Source: Thermoanaerobaculia bacterium (GTDB lineage: Bacteria > Acidobacteriota > Thermoanaerobaculia > Multivoradales > JAHEKO01). From it: 45,887 nucleotides of DNA. Below, in pieces: positions 7,956-15,868 of this stretch. The notes under the pieces were generated by a model. The model saw only the letters and a program-made list of their open reading frames with translations, did no database searches and was not told the DNA's origin. The number at the start of each line of letters is the position of its first letter. Position 1 is the stretch's first letter. A program made the translations under genes and the position numbers. The stretch covers positions 1 to 45,887 of the forward strand of contig CAMYLC010000015.1 of assembly GCA_947259195.1 (NCBI GenBank). The letters run 5' to 3'.

Positions 7956-8836
7956 GTCTTACAGGAGACTCCATAGACGTGGCAGGTCCAGCACGCCGGG
8001 TGCTCGAGGGCGAAGGGCTCGAGGGTGTCGGCCAGGGCCTGCCCCATCTTGCCTCGCGGCTCGTTGACAAGAATCGGACAGACCCAGACACCCTGGTCCG
8101 TCACCATCCGGCAAGAGCTGCATTGGAGGTGGCTCCATCCCTCATCCAGGGTGTCGCTGTCCCGCAGTCGCTGCCAGGCCTCATAGGCACCGCTGCGCTC
8201 GGCCTCGGCCCCGATCTGGAAGACAGGCAGCACCTTGAGCCGCGGCTTGGCGACTCCCAGATCGCGCAAGAGCTCGAAGAAGCGCTCTTTGCCACTCGCG
8301 GAGCCGTTGTCCTCGTAGACCTCGGTGACAGTGATGACGGGATTCAAGCCCGCTTCGACCAGATTGGACACGCCCCGGAGGATTCGTTCGAAGGTCCCTT
8401 CCCCGCGGATGGGGTCATTGGTCTCGGGAGAATAGCCGTCCATGGAAACCCTGAAGTCGAGAGAGTAGTCGGTCTTCTCGGCGAGTCGACTCAACCTGCG
8501 ACAGCGCTCGGGGTCCAGTAGCAAGCCGTTCGTCAACACGGTTGTGGGCCCGACCCGGAGAGCTCGTTCGAGAATCGTCTCCATCTCCGGGTTCAAGAAG
8601 GGCTCACCGCCAGTGAAGTAGAGCTCTTTGACGCCAAGGATCACGGCTTCCTCGAGATAGGGAAGGATCGCCTCCAGAGATAGAAACTCATGGGTCCGGT
8701 TGGTGGGGGAGCTGGAGACGAAGCAATGCGTGCAGGCCAGATTGCACACCGTCCCCGCCACCTGGAACCAGAGCGTGTCGAGAGAGCGTAGAGCCACGCG
8801 CGGTGACGTGGCCTTTGAAGCCTCGATTGACGGCAC
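7952..8836 (-). CDS. Radical SAM enzyme with C-terminal SPASM/twitch-like cysteines
   Basis: A 294-residue radical SAM protein. The cluster-binding CxxxCxxC is CNLACTHC near the N-terminus, followed by YFTGGEPFLNPEM, the SAM-binding GGEP motif. The C-terminal ~60 residues carry CSSC, CPIL, CWTC and a final SCK cysteine, the pattern of an auxiliary iron-sulfur cluster domain. A start at GTG 8836 is preferred: it overlaps the upstream stop by one base (TAGTG) and has GGAGGG nine bases upstream; a TTG at 8860 is also in frame. It is co-transcribed with an ArsM-like methyltransferase, so chemistry on an organometalloid or a sulfur/selenium compound is possible, but the substrate is unknown. Confidence 0.85.
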   Translation of the reverse strand: MPSIEASKATSPRVALRSLDTLWFQVAGTVCNLACTHCFVSSSPTNRTHEFLSLEAILPYLEEAVILGVKELYFTGGEPFLNPEMETILERALRVGPTTVLTNGLLLDPERCRRLSRLAEKTDYSLDFRVSMDGYSPETNDPIRGEGTFERILRGVSNLVEAGLNPVITVTEVYEDNGSASGKERFFELLRDLGVAKPRLKVLPVFQIGAEAERSGAYEAWQRLRDSDTLDEGWSHLQCSSCRMVTDQGVWVCPILVNEPRGKMGQALADTLEPFALEHPACWTCHVYGVSCKT

Positions 8837-9825
8837 TAACAGCAGCCCTCCGGTCCGCAATGGGGCTCGGCCGTGGCAGAGGTCAGGTCGTAGCCCCGAC
8901 CCTTGGTCTCCCGAGGCTCGCGAAGGGGAGTTCTAGAACAGTCGAAGGGCTCGGCCGCCCCGAGAGGAATCGCTTCCAGAGGCTCCAAGAACTCGAAGGA
9001 GTCGCGATACGCCTCCTGCCGGTAGAGGTTGTAGGTCTTGTCACAGACGGCGTAGCGAAGGCCGCGCTCCATGCGGTGGTCGTCGTCATCCAGGACCTCC
9101 TTGAATGGGCCTTTGTAGATGACGGCCTGGTTGCGCTCCAGGCAGGGGCCTTTCTTGCGCTTGAAGGCCTCCACGGTGACCGAGCGAAACTCGATGCCAT
9201 TGACTGCCTGCCACGGCTGCTGCTGGCGAACCAGGATGCGCAGGCCGTGAAACCCGGCCTCTTCGAAAGCGGCGAAAAAGGCCTCCTCGGTCAAAGCGCC
9301 GGATATGCAGCCACTCCAGAGCTCAGGGTCTTTCTGCATCGCATCCGGAACCAGCTCGTCGCTGCGCCCCTGAATCTCCAGAAGGCTCTCTACGTCTCCC
9401 ACCGGCTTTGCCACCAGCTCGTCTTCCAGCAGATCGAGGTCGAGCTTCAAATCCTGGATTCGACCGAGCCGAAACTCGACGTTGGCGAACCCGAGACTCG
9501 AGGCTACCCGTGGTGCGGCGTGACGTGCCACGGCCAGCATCTCGGGGGTCATGTCTATGCCGATGACCCGACCGGTCTCTCCTACCACCTGAGCGGCGAT
9601 GAAGCAGATCTTGCCCGTGCCGCTCCCCAAGTCGAGAACCGTCTCACCCTCTTTGAGATATCGACTGGGATCACCACAGCCGTAGTCCCGGTCGAGCACC
9701 TCGTGCGGAATCACTTCGAGGTACTGCGGGTCGTAGTCCGTCGGGCAGCACAGCTCTGCCACCCGCGTCTCGGCTCCCAGCCCATAGCGATCCTTGACCG
9801 CTTTCTCCACACTGACTATTGTCAT
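8836..9825 (-). CDS. ArsM-like SAM methyltransferase lacking an internal block
   Basis: A 329-residue class I methyltransferase. The SAM site is clear: VLDLGSGTGKICFIAAQVVG (about 63-82) and VIGIDMTPEML. Conserved cysteines resemble the arsenite methyltransferase branch: CCPTDYD (26-27), YGCGDP (50) and SGCISGALTEE (173). After residue ~161 the sequence jumps from LVPDA to QKDPELWSGC. In ArsM-type proteins some 55 residues lie between, holding the SNCVINL strand, the RVLKPGG turn and the ISD strand; here they are missing in frame. Without them the SAM fold should be incomplete. A C-terminal ~100-residue extension ends in CGPEGCC. First gene of its operon; AGAGGAAG lies ~10 bases before the ATG. 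Methylation of arsenic or a similar element is inference. Confidence 0.72.
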   Translation of the reverse strand: MTIVSVEKAVKDRYGLGAETRVAELCCPTDYDPQYLEVIPHEVLDRDYGCGDPSRYLKEGETVLDLGSGTGKICFIAAQVVGETGRVIGIDMTPEMLAVARHAAPRVASSLGFANVEFRLGRIQDLKLDLDLLEDELVAKPVGDVESLLEIQGRSDELVPDAMQKDPELWSGCISGALTEEAFFAAFEEAGFHGLRILVRQQQPWQAVNGIEFRSVTVEAFKRKKGPCLERNQAVIYKGPFKEVLDDDDHRMERGLRYAVCDKTYNLYRQEAYRDSFEFLEPLEAIPLGAAEPFDCSRTPLREPRETKGRGYDLTSATAEPHCGPEGCC

Positions 9826-10331
9826 GACGTCTAGCTTCCTCTCTCAAGGAGACTCGTGTGTCCGGCAGGTGCGACATGATCTTTCACCAGCCGCTCGTTT
9901 CGCCGGCGGTGCAAGGTGTTTGGCGTTCGGTATCGTCAGGCGGGCTGCCGGGACGGAATGCAGGCTTCGCTGGTGGAAAACCCGCTCGGCACCGTTTAGG
10001 GGTCGCGACGGCAAGCCGCGACGGAGCTGCTCACAATGCGGTCCGAGTGTGAACACGAGGTGCAGTGGCTGTAGCCGAAAAGGACACATGACTTCTGCTG
10101 GGCCTATACGGAACGGAGCGAGTATCGGATCACCCAGGGCCGAGGTGGGGGAGAGTGTACAACCCCGCCCATGCCCGAGAGAAGCACTGCCCATCAGGGT
10201 GGTCTATGATCAACGGTTCAAGTCGAGCGAGAGAGCAGGATCCGAATCTCGCAGGAGGCCGCAAACAGTGCAGCCTCGCCACTCTCGGATGACCGGGTTT
10301 GACCAGGCTGGAAATCGAGGTGCTCTAAGGA
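9826..10331. promoter_or_regulatory. Divergent intergenic region between the methyltransferase and PKS operons
   Basis: About 500 bases without a believable gene, separating two divergent operons, so promoters for both should lie here. Visible items: an inverted repeat GTCGCG/CGCGAC at 10002-10022, a -10-like TATGAT at 10205-10210 facing the PKS operon but without a convincing -35, and GAGGTG nine bases before the PKS start. I looked for cobalamin, SAM and TPP riboswitch cores on both strands and did not recognise one. Confidence 0.35.
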
Positions 10332-11381
10332 ATGAAGATCGCGTCCGTGGGCGAGGCGTTTCCCTCCCACTACTACCCCCAGGAGCGCCTGCTGGAGGAG
10401 TTCAAGCGGGTCTGGTCCCGCCAACTCTTCAATCAGGGCAGGTTAGAGACCCTACACAAGAACGTTCTTGTGGGTGGGCGCTATCTGGCTCTGCCGATCG
10501 ACGACTATTCGAAGCTCGAGAGTTGGGGTCAATCCAACGACGCCTGGATCCGGGTCGCGCAGGATGTCGGCGAGCAGGCCGTTCGGAAGTCCCTGGCGCA
10601 GGCGGGGCTGGAACCGTCTGACGTCGACTGCCTCATTTTTGTCTCGGTGACCGGTGTGGCGACTCCGTCCATCGACGCGCGCCTGGTGAACCGGTTGGAT
10701 CTGCCATCGAGACTCAAGCGCTTGCCGATTTTTGGTCTGGGATGTGTAGCCGGAGCGGCAGGTATCTCCAGGGCTGCTGACTATGTGAAGGCCTACCCCG
10801 ATGAGGTCGTGGTTCTCCTGTCGGTAGAGCTCTGTTCTCTGACCCTTCAGATGCAGGACCTCTCGATACCGAATCTCATTTCCTCAGGCCTGTTCGGTGA
10901 TGGGGCGGCGGCTGTCGTGATCGTGGGCGGCGAGCGGTGCGCAGCAGGGCCGAGAATCGTGGCTACTCGCTCGGTCTTCTATCCCGACACCGAGAGAGTC
11001 ATGGGCTGGGACATCTCCGAGAAGGGTTTCCAAGTCGTTCTCTCTGCCGAGGTCCCGGAGATGGTAAGCCGGAATCTGTGCCAGGATGTCGACGACTTTC
11101 TCGCAGATCAGGGGCTGAAGAGGAGCGACATCGTGTCCTGGGTGGCTCATCCTGGGGGGCCGAAGGTCCTGAGTGCTCTCGAAGAGGCTCTCGAGCTATC
11201 TCCCGAGGCCTTGGATTTGACCAGAGAAAGCTTGGAGAAGGTCGGAAACCTCTCTTCGACATCGGTACTTCTGGTACTCCAAGAAACCATGCGGCGCCGG
11301 CGTCCCGAGCCGGGCAGCCTCGGGATGCTGCTCGCCATGGGTCCGGGCTTCTGCTCGGAGCTGGTACTGCTGGAATGGTAG
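10332..11381 (+). CDS. Type III polyketide synthase (chalcone/stilbene synthase family)
   Basis: A 349-residue type III PKS, the normal length. The catalytic triad is visible: Cys138 in FGLGCVAGAAG, His273 in VAHPGGPKVL and Asn306 in GNLSSTS. Such enzymes extend an acyl starter with malonyl-CoA and cyclise it to alkylresorcinols or alkylpyrones. The next genes encode an ICMT-type methyltransferase, an acyl carrier protein, a fatty acyl-AMP ligase and an FAD oxidoreductase. This suggests the starter is a fatty acid activated by the ligase and presented on the ACP, and that the product is O-methylated and oxidised. The lipid-type product is inferred from known PKS/ICMT pairs such as BpsA/BpsB and SrsA/SrsB. 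Confidence 0.92.
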   Translation: MKIASVGEAFPSHYYPQERLLEEFKRVWSRQLFNQGRLETLHKNVLVGGRYLALPIDDYSKLESWGQSNDAWIRVAQDVGEQAVRKSLAQAGLEPSDVDCLIFVSVTGVATPSIDARLVNRLDLPSRLKRLPIFGLGCVAGAAGISRAADYVKAYPDEVVVLLSVELCSLTLQMQDLSIPNLISSGLFGDGAAAVVIVGGERCAAGPRIVATRSVFYPDTERVMGWDISEKGFQVVLSAEVPEMVSRNLCQDVDDFLADQGLKRSDIVSWVAHPGGPKVLSALEEALELSPEALDLTRESLEKVGNLSSTSVLLVLQETMRRRRPEPGSLGMLLAMGPGFCSELVLLEW

Positions 11382-11908
11382 ACAGCCGTTGGCTCTTCAC
11401 CGGTTTGGTCGGACTGGTTGGTCTGGAGCGCCTCCTCGAATTGTGGATTGCAGGCCGCAATCGTCGTTGGCTTCTGGCGCGCGGTGGGTTCGAGGTTGGG
11501 CAGGACCACTATCCGTGGATGGTCTTGCTGCACGCGACGTTTCTGGTCGCAGCCCCGATGGAGGTGTGGATGCTGGACAGGCCACTGATTCCACCTTTGG
11601 CTATTGGCATGATGCTGCTACTGATCGTCGCCATGGCACTACGCTACTGGGTGGTCGTGACCTTGCGGCAACGCTGGACGACGCGGGTAGTACTGCTGCC
11701 TGGAGCGCCGCGGATTACGAGGGGCCCGTTTCACTTCTTGTCGCACCCGAACTACCTGGCGGTGGCCCTGGAGATCGCCGCCCTTCCTTTGGTGCACACC
11801 GCCTGGCTCACGGCACTGACCTACAGCATTCTCAATGCCGTACTGTTGAAGACCCGGATCAGGGTGGAAGAATCGGCGTTGCACGGCACCGTGGAGATAT
11901 CTGAATGA
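11375..11908 (+). CDS. Isoprenylcysteine carboxyl methyltransferase (ICMT)-family membrane protein
   Basis: A 177-residue membrane protein with about four or five hydrophobic segments. The ICMT-family C-terminal signature is present: RWTTRVVLLPGAP, then GPFHFLSHPNYLAVALE, then E at RVEESAL. In bacteria this family commonly accompanies type III PKS genes and methylates the phenolic or pyrone oxygen of the product at the membrane. ATG 11375 overlaps the end of the PKS gene by seven bases, and the stop overlaps the ACP start (ATGA). The frame is open further upstream, but that part is only a shadow of the PKS gene. Confidence 0.85.
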   Translation: MVDSRWLFTGLVGLVGLERLLELWIAGRNRRWLLARGGFEVGQDHYPWMVLLHATFLVAAPMEVWMLDRPLIPPLAIGMMLLLIVAMALRYWVVVTLRQRWTTRVVLLPGAPRITRGPFHFLSHPNYLAVALEIAALPLVHTAWLTALTYSILNAVLLKTRIRVEESALHGTVEISE

Positions 11909-12147
11909 CACGGCAGACGATTCTGGACGGCGTAGCAATAGTGGCCGCGAGGCATCTGGGCTGGAAGGGAGAGCTGAAGCCAGAGATGCACCTGGTCGAG
12001 GACTTGGAGCTCGACTCGCTGAGACTCCTGACACTGGCCGTCGAAGTTGAGAATCACTTTCGAGTCTGCATCGACGAAGAGGACGAGGCGGTCATCGAGA
12101 CGGTCGGAGATCTGGTCCGAATCATCGAGCAGAAGACCGCTGAGTAG
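11905..12147 (+). CDS. Acyl carrier protein
   Basis: An 80-residue acidic carrier protein. The phosphopantetheine site is Ser38 in LELDSLRLL, and the spacing and helix pattern (EDLELDSL ... VEVENHF ... TVGDLVRII) match the ACP family. It lies between the ICMT-type methyltransferase and the fatty acyl-AMP ligase, with ATGA overlap upstream and seven bases to the ligase. The most economical role is to receive the adenylated fatty acid from the ligase and hand it to the type III PKS as starter. That transfer is inferred from context, not visible in the sequence. Confidence 0.9.
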   Translation: MTRQTILDGVAIVAARHLGWKGELKPEMHLVEDLELDSLRLLTLAVEVENHFRVCIDEEDEAVIETVGDLVRIIEQKTAE

Positions 12148-12154
12148 CACTGCG

Positions 12155-13927
12155 ATGCAGGAAGCCGAATCCACCACGCTTCTGGGGGCTCTGGAAAAGG
12201 CGGCCCGGTTCCCGAAGACAGGCCTTCGACTGCTCGACAGAACAGAGCAGGCCGAATGGTTGAGCTGGTCCGAGGTTTACGAAGAATCGCTCGGGGTGGC
12301 GGCGGGCCTTCGCCGGCTCGGGGTGCGCCGCGGCGACAGGGTAGCGCTGATCTTTCCGACCGAGAGGGGCTTCTTTCTCGGATTCTTTGGAGCGCTGCTG
12401 GCCGGGGCCGTCCCGGTGCCGCTCTACCCGCCCGTGCGCCTGGGCAGGCTGGAAGAGTATTTCGCTCGGACCGCGAGCCTGCTGCAGTCCGTTACGGCGC
12501 GAGTCGTGCTGGTCTCGCCTCGAGTTCGTAGAATCCTCGGCCAGGCCATCGAACGCGCGGACCCGGAGCTCGGCTGTCTTGCTCTTGACGAACTGGTGGG
12601 CGGAGACGGCCGCCTGCCGAAGGCGAGCCCTGGGGACTTGGCCTTGGTGCAGTTCTCCTCCGGCACCACGGTGGATCCCAAGCCGGTAGCGCTCACCCAC
12701 GCTGCGGTGATGGCACAGGTGGCGGCCCTGAACCAATTCTGGCCGGATACTACCGAGGTGCGCCATACGGGGGCTTCGTGGTTGCCGCTCTACCACGACA
12801 TGGGCTTGATCGGCTGTGTCTTTCCGGCCTTGGAGCGTCCCTCGGTTCTGACACTGATCCCCCCGGAAGTGTTCGTGGCGCGTCCAGCCGTCTGGCTGCG
12901 AGCCATTTCCCGCTACGGCGCGACCGTCTCGCCGGCGCCCAACTTCGCCTATGGTCTCTGCGTCGACAAGATACGCGACGAAGAGATGACAGGAGTGGAT
13001 CTCTCCTGTTGGAAGGTCGCCTTGAACGGTGCGGAGCCGGTTGCCCCATCGGTCCTGCGGGCGTTCACAGAGCGCTTTTCGCGGTGGGGCTTCGAGCCGC
13101 GGGCATTGACACCGGTCTACGGCCTGTCGGAAGCCTCCCTGGCAGTGACATTCACTCCCCTCGGACGTGGTTTCTACAGCCAGAGATTCGATCGGCGATC
13201 TCTGGCCGATCAAGGCCTGGCAGTGCCGGATGCCGCAGGCGTCGAGCTGGTTTCGGTGGGCCAACCCTTGCCAGGATTTCGAATCTCGATTCGGGACCGA
13301 ACGGGAAAGGAGCAAGAGGAAGCACGAGTAGGTCGGATCTGGGTGCAAGGACCCTCCCTGATGAGGGAGTATCTGAATCGTCCCGTGAGCACCGCCGAAG
13401 TGCTCCGGAACGGGTGGCTCGACACCGGGGATCTCGGATTCCGCCGCGAGCAAGAGCTCTTCGTCACCGGCCGGGCGAAAGATGTGATCATCGTGCGCGG
13501 GCAGAATCATGCCCCAGAAGAGCTGGAGCGCACCCTTTCGGCGGTCGAGGGTGTTCGAACAGGTTGCGTGGCGGCCGTGAGCCACCTTCCCGAGGGAGCA
13601 GAGGCCGAGGAGGTATATTTCTTTGTCGAAAGACGCGCCGCCGGACCCTGGCAAGCGAGAGAAGAGATCGAAGACAGGTGTCGGCAGGAAGTGCTGAAGG
13701 CGAGCGGCGTCGCGGCCGACCAGGTCGTAGTGCTGGAGCCGGGAACGCTGCCGCGCACCTCTTCGGGCAAGGTCCGTCGGGCAGAGACCTTGCGGTTGTA
13801 TCTGAGTGACGAGTTGACTCCACCCAGGGTGGTCTCCATTGTGCTTCTGGCAAGATCCTGGTGGCGTTCTTGGTGGGCGTTCCTGCGATGGCGCTCGAGG
13901 AGGCGAGGTGGGAGCCAGGTTGGTTGA
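12155..13927 (+). CDS. Fatty acyl-AMP ligase (FAAL), long-chain fatty acid adenylating enzyme
   Basis: A 590-residue ANL-superfamily adenylating enzyme. The phosphate loop is FSSGTTVDPKPVALTH, and further core motifs are VYGLSEASLAVTF, WLDTGDLGF and the C-terminal lysine loop RTSSGKVRR. Features of the FAAL branch are the PLYPPVRLGRLEEYF block and the FDRRSLADQGLAVP region before the VSVGQPLPGF strand. FAALs form acyl-adenylates and load them on an ACP instead of CoA, which fits the ACP gene just upstream. ATG 12155 is chosen because it follows the ACP stop by seven bases and gives the family-typical N-terminus. The C-terminus has an extra Trp/Arg-rich tail (SWWRSWWAFLRWRSRRR), possibly membrane-associating. 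Confidence 0.9.
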   Translation: MQEAESTTLLGALEKAARFPKTGLRLLDRTEQAEWLSWSEVYEESLGVAAGLRRLGVRRGDRVALIFPTERGFFLGFFGALLAGAVPVPLYPPVRLGRLEEYFARTASLLQSVTARVVLVSPRVRRILGQAIERADPELGCLALDELVGGDGRLPKASPGDLALVQFSSGTTVDPKPVALTHAAVMAQVAALNQFWPDTTEVRHTGASWLPLYHDMGLIGCVFPALERPSVLTLIPPEVFVARPAVWLRAISRYGATVSPAPNFAYGLCVDKIRDEEMTGVDLSCWKVALNGAEPVAPSVLRAFTERFSRWGFEPRALTPVYGLSEASLAVTFTPLGRGFYSQRFDRRSLADQGLAVPDAAGVELVSVGQPLPGFRISIRDRTGKEQEEARVGRIWVQGPSLMREYLNRPVSTAEVLRNGWLDTGDLGFRREQELFVTGRAKDVIIVRGQNHAPEELERTLSAVEGVRTGCVAAVSHLPEGAEAEEVYFFVERRAAGPWQAREEIEDRCRQEVLKASGVAADQVVVLEPGTLPRTSSGKVRRAETLRLYLSDELTPPRVVSIVLLARSWWRSWWAFLRWRSRRRGGSQVG

Positions 13928-15032
13928 TCGTGAAGTAGTGGTGGTCGGTGGCGGCCCAGCGGGTCTAGCCACGGCGCTGGAGCTTCGGCGGCGAGATATC
14001 GATGTCATGGTCGTGGACGGAGCACGACCGCCAATCGACAAGGCGTGCGGAGAGGGCATCATGCCCGACGGGGCAGAGCGCCTGAGATCCATGCGAGTGG
14101 AACTGGCAGAGGCCGGCCACGAGATTCGAGGCATCCGGTATCTCGATGGCCAGACAGTTGCCGAGGCGTCCTTCCCTTCAACGCCGGCGATTGGGGTTCG
14201 ACGGACAGAATTGCACGCAGCAATGGTCGAGCAGGCCCGGAAGAGTGGCGCCGAGCTGGCCTGGGGGGAGAAGGTCCTGGGAATCACCGATCAGGGTGTG
14301 ATGACCAAATGCGGGCGAATCTCGGCCCGATGGATCGTAGGGGCCGACGGGCTGAGCTCCAAGGTTCGCCGATGGGCTGGCTTTGAAAGCTCACCGAGAG
14401 GCCTTCGACGGTTTGGCGTCAGGCGGCATTTCCGGATGGAGCCCTGGACCGACCGGGTGGAGGTCTACTGGGGGTCCCACTGTGAGGCCTACGTGACGCC
14501 AGTGGGTCCAGGCGAGGTCGGAGTCGCCTTGCTGTGGAGCGGAGAGAAGGCCAACTTCGAGCAGCTGCTGAGACGCCACCCGAAGCTGGAGCGACGGCTG
14601 CGGGGTGGCGAGCCCTCGAGTCGGGTCCGGGGCATTGGTCCCCTGCGTTGTGGAGTCTCCCGGGTCGCCGATCGGAAAGTAGCTCTCGTGGGTGACGCGG
14701 CCGGTTACCGAGACGCCATTACGGGAGAAGGATTGTCCCTGGCTTTCCATCAAGCGGCGGCGCTCGCAGCATCGATCGAGAGAGGAGACCTCGCCGAATA
14801 CGAGAGCCGGTATCGGAGGCTTGTCGCTCTTCCCAACGCACTTATCGCCGGGTTGCTCTTCGCCGAGCAGCGGCCCTATTTGCGTCACCGACTGATCGAG
14901 ACCCTGGCGAGCAGCCCCGATATCTTCTCGCGTCTCCTGGCGATCCACGCGCGCGAGCAACCCCTGAGGAGCCTGGGTCTCGGAGCCACCGTGAAACTGG
15001 CGTTGGGTCTTCTGCGGCCGGCTTCGGCGTGA
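13908..15032 (+). CDS. FAD-dependent oxidoreductase, geranylgeranyl reductase/monooxygenase-like
   Basis: A 374-residue single-component flavoprotein. The FAD-binding GxGxxG is VVVVGGGPAGLATALELRRR at the N-terminus, and the second FAD motif is LVGDAAGYRDAITGEGLSLAF. CGEGIMPDGAERL follows the first motif, as in geranylgeranyl reductase-type and PHBH-type enzymes. GTG 13908 is preferred, four bases after AGGAGG; it overlaps the end of the acyl-AMP ligase gene by 20 bases. As last gene of the PKS operon it probably hydroxylates or reduces the polyketide lipid, comparable in position to the SrsC hydroxylase. The reaction itself is inferred. Confidence 0.85.
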   Translation: MGARLVDREVVVVGGGPAGLATALELRRRDIDVMVVDGARPPIDKACGEGIMPDGAERLRSMRVELAEAGHEIRGIRYLDGQTVAEASFPSTPAIGVRRTELHAAMVEQARKSGAELAWGEKVLGITDQGVMTKCGRISARWIVGADGLSSKVRRWAGFESSPRGLRRFGVRRHFRMEPWTDRVEVYWGSHCEAYVTPVGPGEVGVALLWSGEKANFEQLLRRHPKLERRLRGGEPSSRVRGIGPLRCGVSRVADRKVALVGDAAGYRDAITGEGLSLAFHQAAALAASIERGDLAEYESRYRRLVALPNALIAGLLFAEQRPYLRHRLIETLASSPDIFSRLLAIHAREQPLRSLGLGATVKLALGLLRPASA

Positions 15033-15057
15033 GGACCTCATGCCAGCCGCCAACTGA

Positions 15058-15768
15058 TCACTCGAGGAGCCTCTCTGCCCGAATCTCCTTGGGTCCCTTC
15101 AGGTCCAGGTGAGCGACCGCCTTACGGACCGCCGTCATGAAGCGGTCGCCGGGGTCGACCTTGTCCGTTCGATAACTGTCGTCCAGCTCGAGCCACAGCG
15201 GGTGACCTTCGAACTCGCGATACTCCGAGTGACCGATCAGATAGTCGATCGAGGTGTACTTCTTCGCCAGATAGCGCACGAGGTGGATGTTGGCTTCGAT
15301 CTGGGCATCGGTCATGTTGTCGACGCTGTCGGCACCACCGACGTTCTCGACGCCGATCGAGTTGTAGTTGAGGCCGATTGTATGTCGCGCCATCCAGGTC
15401 TCGGGCATGAGGCGATAGATGGTCCCGTCGCGATCGACGAGAAACTGAATGGAGACATTGACCTGTCCGGCGTCCGCCAGATCGGGGCGGGAACCGGGTA
15501 GCTGCTCTGGCTCGAAAGCTTCGAAGGAGCCGGCGAGGTCGGGGATCGCCGTCCAGTGCAGGACGATGATTGTGGGCTCGATGGAGATGTCCGGAGGATG
15601 CTTGTCATAGTGCTCGGCGATGTAGTCCAGCGTCGCCTCCTGACGCTCAATAGAGAAGGGGACAGGTCGATCATGGATGCCAGGCGAGGAGGAGCACCCT
15701 GTCAGCACCAGGAGTGCGACCCCGAAGCAGATGGTGAACAGTGCGGCGAAGCGGGTCTCTCGAGGCAT
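15058..15768 (-). CDS. N-acetylmuramoyl-L-alanine amidase lipoprotein (amidase_2 / AmiD-like)
   Basis: A 236-residue lipoprotein: the hydrophobic N-terminus ends in LTGC (lipid Cys25). The amidase_2 / PGRP-type zinc site is visible as His71 in IVLHWTA, His129 in ARHTIGLNYNSIGVE, and the KVDPGDRF motif near the C-terminus. It would cleave the bond between N-acetylmuramic acid and L-alanine in murein or anhydro-muropeptides, anchored in the periplasm, comparable to E. coli AmiD. AGGAG sits just before the ATG. It is convergent with the polyketide operon and divergent from an LD-carboxypeptidase gene, its likely partner. Confidence 0.88.
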   Translation of the reverse strand: MPRETRFAALFTICFGVALLVLTGCSSSPGIHDRPVPFSIERQEATLDYIAEHYDKHPPDISIEPTIIVLHWTAIPDLAGSFEAFEPEQLPGSRPDLADAGQVNVSIQFLVDRDGTIYRLMPETWMARHTIGLNYNSIGVENVGGADSVDNMTDAQIEANIHLVRYLAKKYTSIDYLIGHSEYREFEGHPLWLELDDSYRTDKVDPGDRFMTAVRKAVAHLDLKGPKEIRAERLLE

Positions 15769-15868
15769 GTGCTCCTGGCTCGGGGTGGTGGCGTAAGACG
15801 GCTCGATTGTAAGGCATTCTGGCGGCTCGCTCGGTTCGTTTCCGGAAGGGAGCGGATAGGATCAGGGG

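Noticed and set aside
9826..10331. Possible riboswitch in the long divergent leader
   Set aside because: No cobalamin, SAM, TPP or glycine core could be matched on either strand; only a short inverted repeat and weak promoter-like boxes are visible.
12122..14287. A 721-codon open frame on the minus strand opposite the acyl-AMP ligase and FAD genes
   Set aside because: Composition is rich in Arg, Pro, Ser and Gln without domain motifs, and it covers two well-supported genes on the other strand.
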